From: an uncultured Clostridia bacterium
Lineage (GTDB): Bacteria > Bacillota > Clostridia > Oscillospirales > Ruminococcaceae
Assembly (NCBI GenBank): GCA_947627875.1
Contig: CANQXS010000017.1
Location: forward strand, 1 to 56,738
Length of the DNA: 56,738 nucleotides
Reading direction: 5' to 3'
Every line of letters starts with the position of its first letter. Position 1 is the stretch's first letter. The notes under the pieces were generated by a model that was given only the letters and a program-made list of their open reading frames with translations, searched no databases and was not told the DNA's origin. Both the position numbers and the translations under genes were made by a program. Positions 33,399-41,749 of this stretch are shown in pieces.

Positions 33399-33529
33399 CA
33401 ATCCGATCTGCAGGCGCGTGGGTCCTGTGCAACAGAGCGCTGTGAACCATGTCAGGCGGGGAACCGAGCAGCATTAAGCGGTTTGCTTTGTGTGACACAG
33501 TACCGCCCGCGCGTCTGCAAATCGGATTG
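33399..33529 (+). ncRNA. ffs: Signal recognition particle RNA (small bacterial type)
   Basis: The Ffh-binding hairpin is clear: GTCAGG, GGAA tetraloop region, then AGCAGC. Outer helices are closed by CAATCCGAT (33399-33407) pairing with ATCGGATTG (33521-33529). It lies directly before dnaX, a common order in Firmicutes. It guides membrane protein synthesis together with Ffh. Confidence 0.93.
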
Positions 33530-33549
33530 AACTATAAGGAGGCGGAAAT

Positions 33550-35151
33550 ATGTATACAGCACTTTACCGAAAATGGCGCCCTATGACCTTTGACGACGTA
33601 GTCTCTCAGCCGCATATCACCGCCACCCTTTCGAGGCAGGTCGCCGAGGGCAAGACCGCTCACGCCTATCTCTTTACCGGCTCTCGCGGTACCGGCAAGA
33701 CCACCTGCGCGAGGATACTCGCAAAAGCAGTAAACTGCCTTCACCCCAAAGACGGCAAGCCCTGCCTTGAATGCGAGATATGCCGCGAAGCCGACCTCGG
33801 CACCCTTTCGGACATAATCGAGATAGACGGCGCTTCGAACACCGGAGTAGACGATATCCGCGAGCTCCGCGAATCGGCTTTTTATACCCCCGAGCGCTGC
33901 CGCTATAAGGTTTATATCATCGACGAGGTCCATATGATCTCGGGAGCGGCTTTTAACGCTCTGCTGAAAATAATGGAGGAGCCGCCGGAGCACGTCAAAT
34001 TCATTCTCGCGACGACCGAGGTCCATAAGGTCCCCGCGACGGTAATATCGCGCTGCCAGCGCTTCGATTTCCGCCGCATACGCGAAGAGGACATCGTCGA
34101 CAGGCTGATGTATATAGCCGATCGGGAAAAAATCGACCTCGACCGCAGCGCCGCCGCACTTATAGCCCGCCTTTCCGACGGAGCCATGCGCGACGCCCTC
34201 TCGCTCTTGGACCAATGCATAGCTTTTTCCGACAAGATCGACCGCGACGCGGTCTCGAACGCCGCGGGAGTTGCGGGAAGGGAATACCTCTTCGACATTT
34301 TGGAAGCCGCAGTCGAGGGCGACACCCCGCGCGCGATGACGGTGACCGACGAGCTCTATGCGAAGTCGAAGGATATGTCGCTTTTATGCGACGAGCTTCT
34401 TATGCAGGTCCGCAACCTGATGCTGATTAAAACCGTCCCCGGAAAGCCTGAGCTTATATCCTGCCTCGACAACGAGGCGGAGCGCCTGAAAGAGCTTTGC
34501 AGTAGGCTCTCGCTCGGGGAGATACTCTCAAAGTTAGAGATACTCCAGTCCTGCGCCGAGGCTCTGCCGAGAGCGGTCTCGAAGCGGACGGAGTTTGAAA
34601 TGGCGATAGTAAAGCTCTGCAACCCGCCCGCCGCGGGGGGCTTTGCCTCAGATTCGTCGGCTCTTGAAAAGCGGATAGCGAAGCTTGAGCAGGAGCTCGA
34701 GGAGCTTAAGAGCGGCGTCGTCATTAAAGAAAAGCCACGCAGGGCTCAGACCGTATCCGCCGAGCAGCCGAAGCAGCCCGCTCAGCAAAGGGAGACCACC
34801 TCAAAAGAACCCTCCGGCGGTCTCGAGCCGTTCAGGCGCTGGGACGAAGTCCTCGACCGCCTCACCTCCGAAAACCCGGGCTGCGCCGGAGCTTTAAACG
34901 GCTCCGAGGCATATGTGAGCGGCGAGATGATGTATATCGTCGTGAAAAACGAGTTCTTCTTAGGGCTCTTCAAGAAAGCCGAAAACGCGGCATCGCTCAA
35001 AAAAGCGGCGTTCGACGTTACGGGAGTAAACTACTCGATAAGGGCGAAATGCTCAAAAAGCGAGCAGAGCGGCTCTTCGGGCGGCAAAAGCGCCGTCGAC
35101 GAGCTTATAGAAAAGGCAAAGAGCGCCGACATACCCGTCGACGTGGAATGA
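33550..35151 (+). CDS. dnaX: DNA polymerase III subunit gamma/tau
   Basis: The clamp-loader ATPase of 533 residues. It has Walker A GSRGTGKTTCARILAKAVNC, a zinc site (CLECEIC), Walker B DEVHMISGAAFNALLKIMEE and the sensor TTEVHKVPATVISRCQRF. A C-terminal tau-like region rich in Lys, Glu and Pro is followed by a small folded end. No slippery sequence with a following hairpin was evident, so a separate gamma form is not predicted. It heads dnaX-ybaB-recR-tadA. Confidence 0.96.
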   Translation: MYTALYRKWRPMTFDDVVSQPHITATLSRQVAEGKTAHAYLFTGSRGTGKTTCARILAKAVNCLHPKDGKPCLECEICREADLGTLSDIIEIDGASNTGVDDIRELRESAFYTPERCRYKVYIIDEVHMISGAAFNALLKIMEEPPEHVKFILATTEVHKVPATVISRCQRFDFRRIREEDIVDRLMYIADREKIDLDRSAAALIARLSDGAMRDALSLLDQCIAFSDKIDRDAVSNAAGVAGREYLFDILEAAVEGDTPRAMTVTDELYAKSKDMSLLCDELLMQVRNLMLIKTVPGKPELISCLDNEAERLKELCSRLSLGEILSKLEILQSCAEALPRAVSKRTEFEMAIVKLCNPPAAGGFASDSSALEKRIAKLEQELEELKSGVVIKEKPRRAQTVSAEQPKQPAQQRETTSKEPSGGLEPFRRWDEVLDRLTSENPGCAGALNGSEAYVSGEMMYIVVKNEFFLGLFKKAENAASLKKAAFDVTGVNYSIRAKCSKSEQSGSSGGKSAVDELIEKAKSADIPVDVE

Positions 35152-35170
35152 TAACCAAAGGAGCAGCATT

Positions 35171-35515
35171 ATGAAAGCAAGAATACCACAGAATATGAGC
35201 GGACCTCAGAATATGAACCAGATGATCCGCCAGGCTCAGAAGATGCAGGAGGATATGGCGGCCTTTCAGGAGGAGTTCGCCGCGCGCGAATTCAAAGCCG
35301 CAGTCGGCGGCGGAGCCGTTGAAATAACAATGAACGGCAGCCGAGAGGTTTTAGGCGTGCATATCGCGCCGGAGGTAATTGACCCCGACGACTCCGAGAT
35401 GCTCGAAGACCTCGTTGCGAGCGCGGTAAACGAGATACTCAGGAATATCGACGCCGCCTCTGCCGAGGGAATGAACGGCATAACCGGCGGAATGAGCATG
35501 CCGGGGCTGTTCTGA
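35171..35515 (+). CDS. YbaB/EbfC nucleoid-associated protein
   Basis: A 114-residue DNA-binding protein of the YbaB/EbfC family. [16 protein letters not shown] forms the coiled N-terminal helix, and [20 protein letters not shown] the beta part. It overlaps recR by one base (TGATG), so both are translated together. Confidence 0.93.
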   Translation: MKARIPQNMSGPQNMNQMIRQAQKMQEDMAAFQEEFAAREFKAAVGGGAVEITMNGSREVLGVHIAPEVIDPDDSEMLEDLVASAVNEILRNIDAASAEGMNGITGGMSMPGLF

Positions 35516-36126
35516 TGCCGGCGCAGAACGGCGCCAACGCCCTCCCGCTCACAATTCTTGCGGAGCAGTTTGCAAAGCTCCCGGGAATAGGAATGAAGAC
35601 GGCGCAGCGCCTCGCTTATTTTGTGATGTCGATGTCGGAGGACGAAGCAAAAGCCTTTGCCGACGCCATAGTCCGCGCGCATAAGACCGTTCACGCCTGC
35701 AAGGTCTGCCAGAACCTCACCGACCGCGAGGTCTGCCCTATATGCGAGGATTCTTCGCGCGACCGCTCGACGATATGCGTTGTAGAAGGACCGAAGGATG
35801 TTTCCGCCTTCGAGCGCACCCGCGAATACAAGGGCGTTTACCACGTCCTCCATGGGCTCATCTCGCCGATAGACGGCATAACTCCCGACAAGCTGAGAAT
35901 AACAGAGCTTTTAAGGCGAATCCAGCAGGGCGGAGTCGCGGAGGTAATTATGGCGACAAACCCGACCCCCGAGGGCGAGGCTACGGCGATGTATATCTCG
36001 AAGCTTTTAAAGCCCCTCGGGATAAAGGTAACGCGGCTCGCATTCGGTCTGCCGATAGGGGCTATCCTCGAATACGCCGACGAGGTCACGCTTTATAAGG
36101 CTCTGGAAAACCGAAATGAGATTTGA
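35515..36126 (+). CDS. recR: Recombination mediator protein RecR
   Basis: A 203-residue recombinational repair protein that forms a ring-shaped clamp with RecO/RecF. The helix-hairpin-helix part is [16 protein letters not shown], the zinc finger has CKVC and CPIC, and the Toprim domain starts [13 protein letters not shown]. The end overlaps tadA by 11 bp. Confidence 0.96.
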   Translation: MPAQNGANALPLTILAEQFAKLPGIGMKTAQRLAYFVMSMSEDEAKAFADAIVRAHKTVHACKVCQNLTDREVCPICEDSSRDRSTICVVEGPKDVSAFERTREYKGVYHVLHGLISPIDGITPDKLRITELLRRIQQGGVAEVIMATNPTPEGEATAMYISKLLKPLGIKVTRLAFGLPIGAILEYADEVTLYKALENRNEI

Positions 36127-36586
36127 CGACGAATTTTACATGCGCGAGGCGTTAAAGCTCGCCGAAAAAGCCGCCTCAGAGGGCGAAACGCCCGTCGGGG
36201 CGGTGGTCGTGAGAAAATCCGACGGAGAGATCGTCGGGCGGGGGTATAACCGCCGCGAGACCGCGAAGTCCCCGCTTGCCCACGCCGAAATAATCGCCCT
36301 CGACGAAGCGAGCCGCAAGCTCGGCGGCTGGCGGGTAATAGGCTGCGAGCTTTTCGTTACGCTCGAGCCCTGCCCGATGTGCGCGGGGGCGATAATCAAT
36401 TCGCGCATAGAGCGCGTCATCTACGGCGCGCCGGACGAAAAGGCGGGGTCTCTTGAATCGCGGGTAAAGCTCTTCGACCTCGGCTACAACCATAAGCCCG
36501 AGATAACCGCGGGCGTTTTAAAAGACGAATCCGCCGCGCTTTTAAGCGGGTTTTTCCGCGAGCTGCGGCAGTCGAAAAAGAAATGA
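36116..36586 (+). CDS. tadA: tRNA-specific adenosine deaminase
   Basis: Deaminates the wobble adenosine of tRNA-Arg(ACG) to inosine. It has the zinc-binding [11 protein letters not shown] with the catalytic Glu and PCPMCAGAI with the two Cys ligands. At 156 residues it is normal size. It is the fourth gene of the dnaX operon. Confidence 0.93.
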   Translation: MRFDDEFYMREALKLAEKAASEGETPVGAVVVRKSDGEIVGRGYNRRETAKSPLAHAEIIALDEASRKLGGWRVIGCELFVTLEPCPMCAGAIINSRIERVIYGAPDEKAGSLESRVKLFDLGYNHKPEITAGVLKDESAALLSGFFRELRQSKKK

Positions 36587-36599
36587 AAGGAAGATAAAA

Positions 36600-37004
36600 A
36601 TGAAAAGAATACTGGCATTTATCCTTGCGGCGGCGCTTTTGCTCTGCGCCTGCGGAGGAGAGCCGCCGGAGGTAAAGCTTAAGGTCGACGCCACGAGCGT
36701 TACGCCGACGGGCTTGAGCTACAGCGTTACCGTCGAGGGCAAGGGTAAGATAAGCTTTGACCCGAACGGCTACTACATCGAGCACAACGAGGGCGGCGCG
36801 TGGTCCGAAGTTTCCGCAAGCAAGCCCGCAGCGGGGACTGCCGTTGAATTTGAGGAAGGCTCGGCGGAAGAGAGCATCGACTGGAGCGCGGTATACGGCG
36901 AGCTCAAGGGCGGCATTTACAAGCTCCACCTTTACGTCACCGTTGACGGCGAGGTAAAAAATCTCACCTGCGACTTCGAGATAATAACCGTTCAGCCGGA
37001 GTAA
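36600..37004 (+). CDS. Small lipoprotein with an Ig-like domain
   Basis: A 134-residue lipoprotein (lipobox LLLCAC at about residue 18) with one beta-rich domain. The domain contains SVTPTGLSYSVTVEGKG and ends with IDWSAVYGELKGGIYKLHLY. The same domain occurs in the larger lipoprotein at 40297, with SGVSPTGLKYSL and IDWSGFYGELPEGKYRIV. Function unknown; the family looks like a secreted ligand- or inhibitor-binding module. Confidence 0.75.
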   Translation: MKRILAFILAAALLLCACGGEPPEVKLKVDATSVTPTGLSYSVTVEGKGKISFDPNGYYIEHNEGGAWSEVSASKPAAGTAVEFEEGSAEESIDWSAVYGELKGGIYKLHLYVTVDGEVKNLTCDFEIITVQPE

Positions 37005-37011
37005 GCAAAAG

Positions 37012-37042
37012 AAAAAGACGTTCCCGCAGGAACGTCTTTTTT
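37012..37042 (+). terminator. Bidirectional terminator
   Basis: Thirteen perfect pairs (AAAAAGACGTTCC with its complement) around a CGCA loop. It ends both the dnaX operon from the left and the surface protein gene from the right. Confidence 0.92.
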
Positions 37043-37054
37043 ACTGTCTGTCAA

Positions 37055-37738
37055 TTAGTGCTTCTTGGAGACGGCTACAGCCGCGAGAGCCATAACAGCG
37101 GGAATTACCGCGAGGGCAAGACCGGTGTCGGGAGCGGGAGTAGTGTCGGCAGGAGCTTCGTCAGCAGCGGGAGCCTCGTCGGCGGCGGGAGCCTCATCGG
37201 CAGCGGGGGTCTCGTCAGCAGCGGGAGCAGCGGGAGCATCGGTAGTTACCTCAACGAGGTAAACAACGTTGCCTTCACCGCCGATACCGAAGTTGAGGAT
37301 ATCGTCGAGCGACAGAGTGCCTTCGCCGGTGGCGGAAGCGGTGCTCTCAAACTTCGCAACAGCAGCAGCAGCATCGAAAACAGCCTGCTTCTTGCCGTCG
37401 GCAGTGTCAACTACATAGTGCTCGTCAAACTGAGACCAAGTGTAGTTAGCGCCGTCGTTAGCCTGAAGGAGAATGTCCATAGTGGCATCGCCGGTGTAGG
37501 TGATGACGATCTTTGCGCCTTCGGTGCGGACAGCGGCAACGAATTCAGCAGCGACATCGGGCTTCATGTACTGGGTGATGAACGAAGGGTTCCAGCCGGA
37601 GATCGTGTAACCGTCGGTGATGGATCCGCCGGTATCGGTAGCGATTTCGGTGAGGGTGAATAACGTATCGGCAAAAACGGATACGCTGAGAGCCATTGCC
37701 ATAGCGAGGGCAACGACTACTGCCAGTAACTTCTTCAT
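37055..37738 (-). CDS. Secreted surface protein with PDTG anchor tail, copy 1
   Basis: A 227-residue precursor with a signal peptide (KKLLAVVVALAMAMALSVSVFA), an unknown beta-rich central domain of about 140 residues and an Ala-Pro-Glu-Asp repeat (PAADEAPAADEAP). It closes with APDTG, a hydrophobic stretch and the tail SKKH, which reads as a sortase-type sorting signal of PxTG form. The signal and tail are almost identical in the next two genes, while the central domain is different. No sortase gene was seen in the window. Confidence 0.8.
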   Translation of the reverse strand: MKKLLAVVVALAMAMALSVSVFADTLFTLTEIATDTGGSITDGYTISGWNPSFITQYMKPDVAAEFVAAVRTEGAKIVITYTGDATMDILLQANDGANYTWSQFDEHYVVDTADGKKQAVFDAAAAVAKFESTASATGEGTLSLDDILNFGIGGEGNVVYLVEVTTDAPAAPAADETPAADEAPAADEAPAADEAPADTTPAPDTGLALAVIPAVMALAAVAVSKKH

Positions 37739-37796
37739 AATAAATTCCTCCTAAATTTTCGTTAGATAACGGTTTGTGCCGTAAGTCTACGAGTAC

Positions 37797-37825
37797 ATTT
37801 TCGCACATTTTTCATAAAAAGTCAA
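37797..37825 (-). promoter_or_regulatory. Promoter of surface protein copy 1
   Basis: Minus-strand TTGACT (37820-37825), 17 bp, GAAAAT (37797-37802). A similar arrangement stands before copy 2. Confidence 0.55.
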
Positions 37826-37878
37826 GCAAAATATAATTTTCGGCATATAGCACAAATCCGCTCCGATTTTTTGTATAA

Positions 37879-37908
37879 AAAAACAAGCCCCCGAAGGAGC
37901 TTGTTTTT
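37879..37908 (-). terminator. Terminator of surface protein copy 2
   Basis: AAACAAGC-C-CC and GG-A-GCTTGTTT around a GAA loop, with T-runs on both sides. Confidence 0.85.
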
Positions 37909-37916
37909 AAAAAATA

Positions 37917-38615
37917 TCAGTGCTTCTTGGAAACTGCAACAGCCGCAAGAGCCATAACAGCGGGGATAACCGCGAGGGCTATGCCGGTGTCGGGAGCGGG
38001 AGCAGTGTCGGCAGGAGCCTCTTCGGCAGCGGGAGCATCGGCGGGAGCGTCGGCAGCAGGCTCATCGGCGGCAGGCTCTTCGGCAGAAACCGCAACCGCG
38101 CCTGCGGGCTGCTCGTAGCCGGTGACAATCTCAACGCCGTAGAGGACAATGCCTTCCTCAACGCCTTCGATCATAAAGTTGCACCAGCCTCCGAAGCTGC
38201 CGGAAGTGGCAACGGGAGCGGCGGCAGCGAGGGTCGCGCAGTCGACAACGGTAAGTATCTTGCCGTCGACCTCGAAGCAGGCGGCATCGGTGCGCTCATA
38301 TCCGCCCGACTCGGACTGGAAGGCAACGCTCTTGATAGGAGTGCTCGTGTAAATTTTAAGGGTGGCGCCCTCGGTCTTTACGCCGTCAACGATAGAGTTG
38401 AAAACGCCGCTGTTGACCCAGTTGGTGGCTATACGGGGAGTTCCGCCGTCTTCGAGCGAGAGCTCAACGCCGCTGTCGCCTACCGACAGGGTGTCCATAT
38501 ACTGCCCGAGCTTATCGACGGGCGCAAGCTTCCATACTACATCCTCAGCGAAAACTGATACGCTGAGAGCCATTGCCAGAACGAGGGCAACGGCAACTGC
38601 CAGTAACTTCTTCAT
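37917..38615 (-). CDS. Secreted surface protein with PDTG anchor tail, copy 2
   Basis: Signal peptide KKLLAVAVALVLAMALSVSVFA, central domain of about 150 residues that ends with GWCNFMIEGVEEGIVLYGVE, then the Ala-Pro-Glu-Asp linker and APDTGIALAVIPAVM...SKKH tail. I chose ATG at 38615 because GGAGG precedes it. The central domain looks like a beta-sandwich binding module, but I cannot name it. It is separated from copies 1 and 3 by its own promoter and terminator, so the three genes are independent units. Confidence 0.8.
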   Translation of the reverse strand: MKKLLAVAVALVLAMALSVSVFAEDVVWKLAPVDKLGQYMDTLSVGDSGVELSLEDGGTPRIATNWVNSGVFNSIVDGVKTEGATLKIYTSTPIKSVAFQSESGGYERTDAACFEVDGKILTVVDCATLAAAAPVATSGSFGGWCNFMIEGVEEGIVLYGVEIVTGYEQPAGAVAVSAEEPAADEPAADAPADAPAAEEAPADTAPAPDTGIALAVIPAVMALAAVAVSKKH

Positions 38616-38671
38616 AATTTTTCCTCCTAAATATGTGTTAGACACGGTATTCGCCGTTTATCTACATTAAC

Positions 38672-38700
38672 ATTGTCGCATATTTCCAATAATTTGTCAA
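38672..38700 (-). promoter_or_regulatory. Promoter of surface protein copy 2
   Basis: Minus-strand TTGACA (38695-38700), 17 bp, GACAAT (38672-38677). Confidence 0.65.
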
Positions 38701-38775
38701 GTAGTTTTTAACTTTTGTAGACATTCACAAAAATCGGGCAAATTTTTGTGTAAAACAGCCTTTCCCATGCGCAGC

Positions 38776-38806
38776 AAAAAGCCCGTGCGCTTGCACGGGC
38801 TTTTCT
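38776..38806 (-). terminator. Terminator of surface protein copy 3
   Basis: AAAAGCCCGTGC/GCACGGGCTTTT with a four-base loop. Confidence 0.9.
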
Positions 38807-38835
38807 GAAAAATCGGGTTGCTATTCGGTTGCGAA

Positions 38836-39519
38836 TCAGTGCTTCTTGGCAACGACTACAGCCGCAAGAGCCATAACAGCGGGGATAACCGCGAGGGCTA
38901 TGCCGGTGTCGGGAGCGGGAGCAGTGTCGGCAGGAGCCTCATCGGCAGCGGGAGCTTCGTCGGCGGCGGGAGTTTCATCGGCAGCGGGAGTCTCAACGGC
39001 TACGGGGGCAACGGTGTCGGCACCGTTGGTGAACTTTACGCTGTAAAGCTTGAAGTCGCCGGTGAAGACCTGCACGCAGGCGGAACTGATGGTGACGGGG
39101 TCGGTGCCGTAGGCAGCCATAACATCGTCAAGAGCTACGGAAGCTTCGAGCTTGCCGTCGCCGATATCGACGTGCGGGATAAGTATGCCGTTGTCAAAGT
39201 CGCCGTTGAAGACGATCTTGGGGTCGGCGTTGGGGTCGTTGGCGTCGCCGATGTTGTTGGGAGTGCCGCTGTAGACGATGTCGAGAGTCCAGCCGCCCTC
39301 CTGGCAGAGGTCAACGAAATCGGGAACGCTGATGTCGCAGCTGTCTGCACGTCCCCAGGTGGCTCCGCAGATTCCGAAGAAGTCCCAAGGGTTTGCGCAT
39401 TCCGGGGGCTGCTCTCCCTCGGGATTGTCATATACGACTTTCTCGTCGGCAAACACCGCGACTGAAAGCGCGCAAAGGGCAACGACAAGTGCAAGCGCAA
39501 GTGCTAATACTTTTTTCAT
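38836..39519 (-). CDS. Secreted surface protein with PDTG anchor tail, copy 3
   Basis: Signal peptide KKVLALALALVVALCALSVAVFA, a central domain of about 150 residues with two Cys residues and a Trp-rich start, then the same Ala-Pro-Glu-Asp linker and APDTG tail ending AKKH. The start is ATG at 39519 behind GGAGG. The central part includes DVTIDIVYSGTPNN-like strands and is not alignable by eye with copies 1 and 2 except for short end segments. Confidence 0.8.
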   Translation of the reverse strand: MKKVLALALALVVALCALSVAVFADEKVVYDNPEGEQPPECANPWDFFGICGATWGRADSCDISVPDFVDLCQEGGWTLDIVYSGTPNNIGDANDPNADPKIVFNGDFDNGILIPHVDIGDGKLEASVALDDVMAAYGTDPVTISSACVQVFTGDFKLYSVKFTNGADTVAPVAVETPAADETPAADEAPAADEAPADTAPAPDTGIALAVIPAVMALAAVVVAKKH

Positions 39520-39570
39520 TTGCAATTCCTCCAAAAATTTTAATCGGGCAATAATTATGCCTGTATATAT

Positions 39571-39599
39571 ATCTTACTAAATTTTGCGGGAAATTACAA
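39571..39599 (-). promoter_or_regulatory. Promoter of surface protein copy 3
   Basis: Minus-strand TTGTAA (39594-39599), 17 bp, TAAGAT (39571-39576). Confidence 0.55.
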
Positions 39600-39633
39600 T
39601 GATAAAAGCGAATATTTTATTTAACCTTTACTT

Positions 39634-40206
39634 TTAAATCTTTACGATCTCGCCGTATTGCTCTCTTCCGCAGCCCACGGCGTTGGACTCGTCGGTGTCG
39701 ATATGCATAGCGGTCGCGTAGGATGCGCTGACGCGGCAGACTACGTCGCCTAAAATGGCGCTTCTGCCGTCGGTGTCGATGCGTACCCAGACCTCGTCCT
39801 TGTCCTTGACTCCGAGCGAGGCGGCGTCTTCGGGGGTGAGGTGGATATGGCGCTTTGCGACGATAACGCCCTCCGAGAGCTCGATCTCGCCGCAGGGACC
39901 TACGAGCTTGCAGGCTCCGCTGCCCTTAAGGTCGCCGGATTCGCGGACGGGAGCGGCGATTCCTATCGACCTCGCGTCGGTCGCGGAAAGCTCTACCTGA
40001 GTCGCATTGCGGCAGGGTCCGAGAATAGAAACGTTGGGGAGCTCCTTCTTCGGTCCGACAACGGTCACTCTCTCCTCGCAGGCATACTGCCCGGGCTGAG
40101 AAAGGTCCTTCTTCTTGGTGAGGGTCGCGTTTTCGCCGAAGAGGATCTTGAGGTCCTGCTCGGTTACATGTACATGGCGCGCGGATGTTTCAACGATGAA
40201 TTTCAT
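39634..40206 (-). CDS. pduL: Phosphate propanoyltransferase (PduL-type phosphotransacylase)
   Basis: Interconverts acyl-CoA and acyl-phosphate, giving ATP through an acetate or propionate kinase. The 190 residues contain the duplicated PduL beta-barrel with metal-binding His motifs SARHVHVTEQDL near the N-terminus and VAKRHIHLTPEDAASLGV near residue 117. No encapsulation peptide or microcompartment genes are nearby, so it is probably a cytosolic housekeeping form. Confidence 0.93.
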   Translation of the reverse strand: MKFIVETSARHVHVTEQDLKILFGENATLTKKKDLSQPGQYACEERVTVVGPKKELPNVSILGPCRNATQVELSATDARSIGIAAPVRESGDLKGSGACKLVGPCGEIELSEGVIVAKRHIHLTPEDAASLGVKDKDEVWVRIDTDGRSAILGDVVCRVSASYATAMHIDTDESNAVGCGREQYGEIVKI

Positions 40207-40296
40207 TTTCTTTTTCTCCTTTTATGTAAAATATTTTTGTACCTATTTCATTTTGTGCTCCAAAAGCACAATAGCCGCCGGAGAGCCGAAAGTTGA

Positions 40297-41637
40297 TCAA
40301 GGGGCTTCAACAGGCGGGTCAGAGGGATTCTTTACAACATACCAGTTGTTTTCAATAAGCAAATAACAATCGTCAGGTCCGCAGATGATATAATCAAACC
40401 CCGGACAGCTTCCGCCGGTCAGCTCAAACAAATATACCTCTTGACCTTCTCCGTCTCCCGGTGTGTTTCCCTCTTCAAATTCTCGAAGCTCATACTCCAA
40501 TCCGTTTGCCCATAGGCGCAGAGCTTCAACGTCATCGCCCTCGATGCTCCGCTCCGTTAATTGACCCATCAAAACGTGAGTTATTTTTACCCCTGTAACA
40601 TCGTCGCCGATATAAGCAGCGATAGTCCGTGTGTCTGTTTCTCCGGTAAAACCGCCTAAACTACCGATTTCAAACTCGGCAGCGGCGCAGAAGTTTTCAT
40701 ACCATTCCGGCGAGGTCTCGACCGAGAAGCATTTTACAATGCGATATTTCCCCTCGGGGAGCTCTCCGTAAAAGCCTGACCAGTCGATCTCGGCGTCAAA
40801 GCTCTTGCCGGGCTCCGTGAGCACCGCAGCGCTGTCTACCGCCCATTCGCCGGGAACATTCTCCCAGCCGTTTTCGCCGTAGGACTGAACGGTGAAATCG
40901 TATTCGGTGCCGCTGTCGATGACGGAGCCGCCGTTGTTTTTGAGCGAATATTTCAGACCCGTCGGCGAAACGCCGCTTACCTCTAAATCGACGCCGTCGA
41001 AGGAGTTTATGAGCCTACCGTTAAAGGAGTCATCTCCGCCGCTTATCTGAAACTCGGCGTAAAGGTAAACGGGTTCCTCGCCGCCGGCGTTTACGCTCTT
41101 CACAAGGCGGTATCTGCCCTCGGGAAGCTCGCCGTAGACGTCGCTCCAGCCGACGGTGCATTTTGATACCTCGCCCGCGGGAAGGGTTATGAGTATAAGG
41201 CTCACGGGGCGGTCTGCGGCTTCGAGACCTACCCAGCTGCCGTCGGATTCGGGGTCGAATACTTCTACCGAGTAATCGTTGATGTCGCCGAAGGTGACGC
41301 CGTTATCGGTGCCGTTTATAATGCGGTAGGTCGCGTAGGTATCCGAAGCCTCGACTTCAAGTCGGAGCCCCTCGGGAATTTCGTTCTCGGGGGTGTATAT
41401 CTCGAGCGGCGGTTCAGATGCGCCTGCGGCGGGTTCGGTGTCGCTCTCTGACGGTTCGGCGCCGCTGCCGAGCTCGGTCGAAAGGGTCTTATCGGCGATC
41501 TCCGGCTCTTCTGGGACGGTCGCCACTGCGACGGATTCGGGAAAATCCTGCATAACGTCGGTGCCTATAGTCGCGGGAGCTGCTCCGCAAGCTGAAAGAA
41601 GCGAAGCGCAGATAAAGGCAATAAACAGTTTTTTCAT
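40297..41637 (-). CDS. Lipoprotein with repeated Ig-like domains
   Basis: A 446-residue lipoprotein (lipobox LLSAC at about residue 16). A Glu/Pro/Ser-rich linker follows to about residue 75. Two Ig-like domains come next, each with a YGELPEGRYR or YGELPEGKYR strand, and the second contains SGVSPTGLKYSL as in the small lipoprotein at 36600. The last 100 residues are a different domain. Start ATG at 41637 behind GGAG. Function unknown. Its domain is the same family as the 36600 protein, so the two may bind related targets. Confidence 0.75.
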   Translation of the reverse strand: MKKLFIAFICASLLSACGAAPATIGTDVMQDFPESVAVATVPEEPEIADKTLSTELGSGAEPSESDTEPAAGASEPPLEIYTPENEIPEGLRLEVEASDTYATYRIINGTDNGVTFGDINDYSVEVFDPESDGSWVGLEAADRPVSLILITLPAGEVSKCTVGWSDVYGELPEGRYRLVKSVNAGGEEPVYLYAEFQISGGDDSFNGRLINSFDGVDLEVSGVSPTGLKYSLKNNGGSVIDSGTEYDFTVQSYGENGWENVPGEWAVDSAAVLTEPGKSFDAEIDWSGFYGELPEGKYRIVKCFSVETSPEWYENFCAAAEFEIGSLGGFTGETDTRTIAAYIGDDVTGVKITHVLMGQLTERSIEGDDVEALRLWANGLEYELREFEEGNTPGDGEGQEVYLFELTGGSCPGFDYIICGPDDCYLLIENNWYVVKNPSDPPVEAP

Positions 41638-41720
41638 AGTGAACACTCCTTTTTTGTTTCTGTAAGTAATACGCACGAGGGGCGCGGAATGTTGCACCTG
41701 CCGAAAATTTTTACATTTTC

Positions 41721-41749
41721 AGTTTACTACTCTTTTCGCAATCGGTCAA
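41721..41749 (-). promoter_or_regulatory. Promoter of the Ig-domain lipoprotein
   Basis: Minus-strand TTGACC (41744-41749), 17 bp, TAAACT (41721-41726). It overlaps the last codon of the YfhO gene. Confidence 0.65.

Noticed and set aside
33550-35151. Programmed frameshift in dnaX making a gamma form
   Set aside because: No slippery A-run followed by a hairpin was seen at a suitable place.
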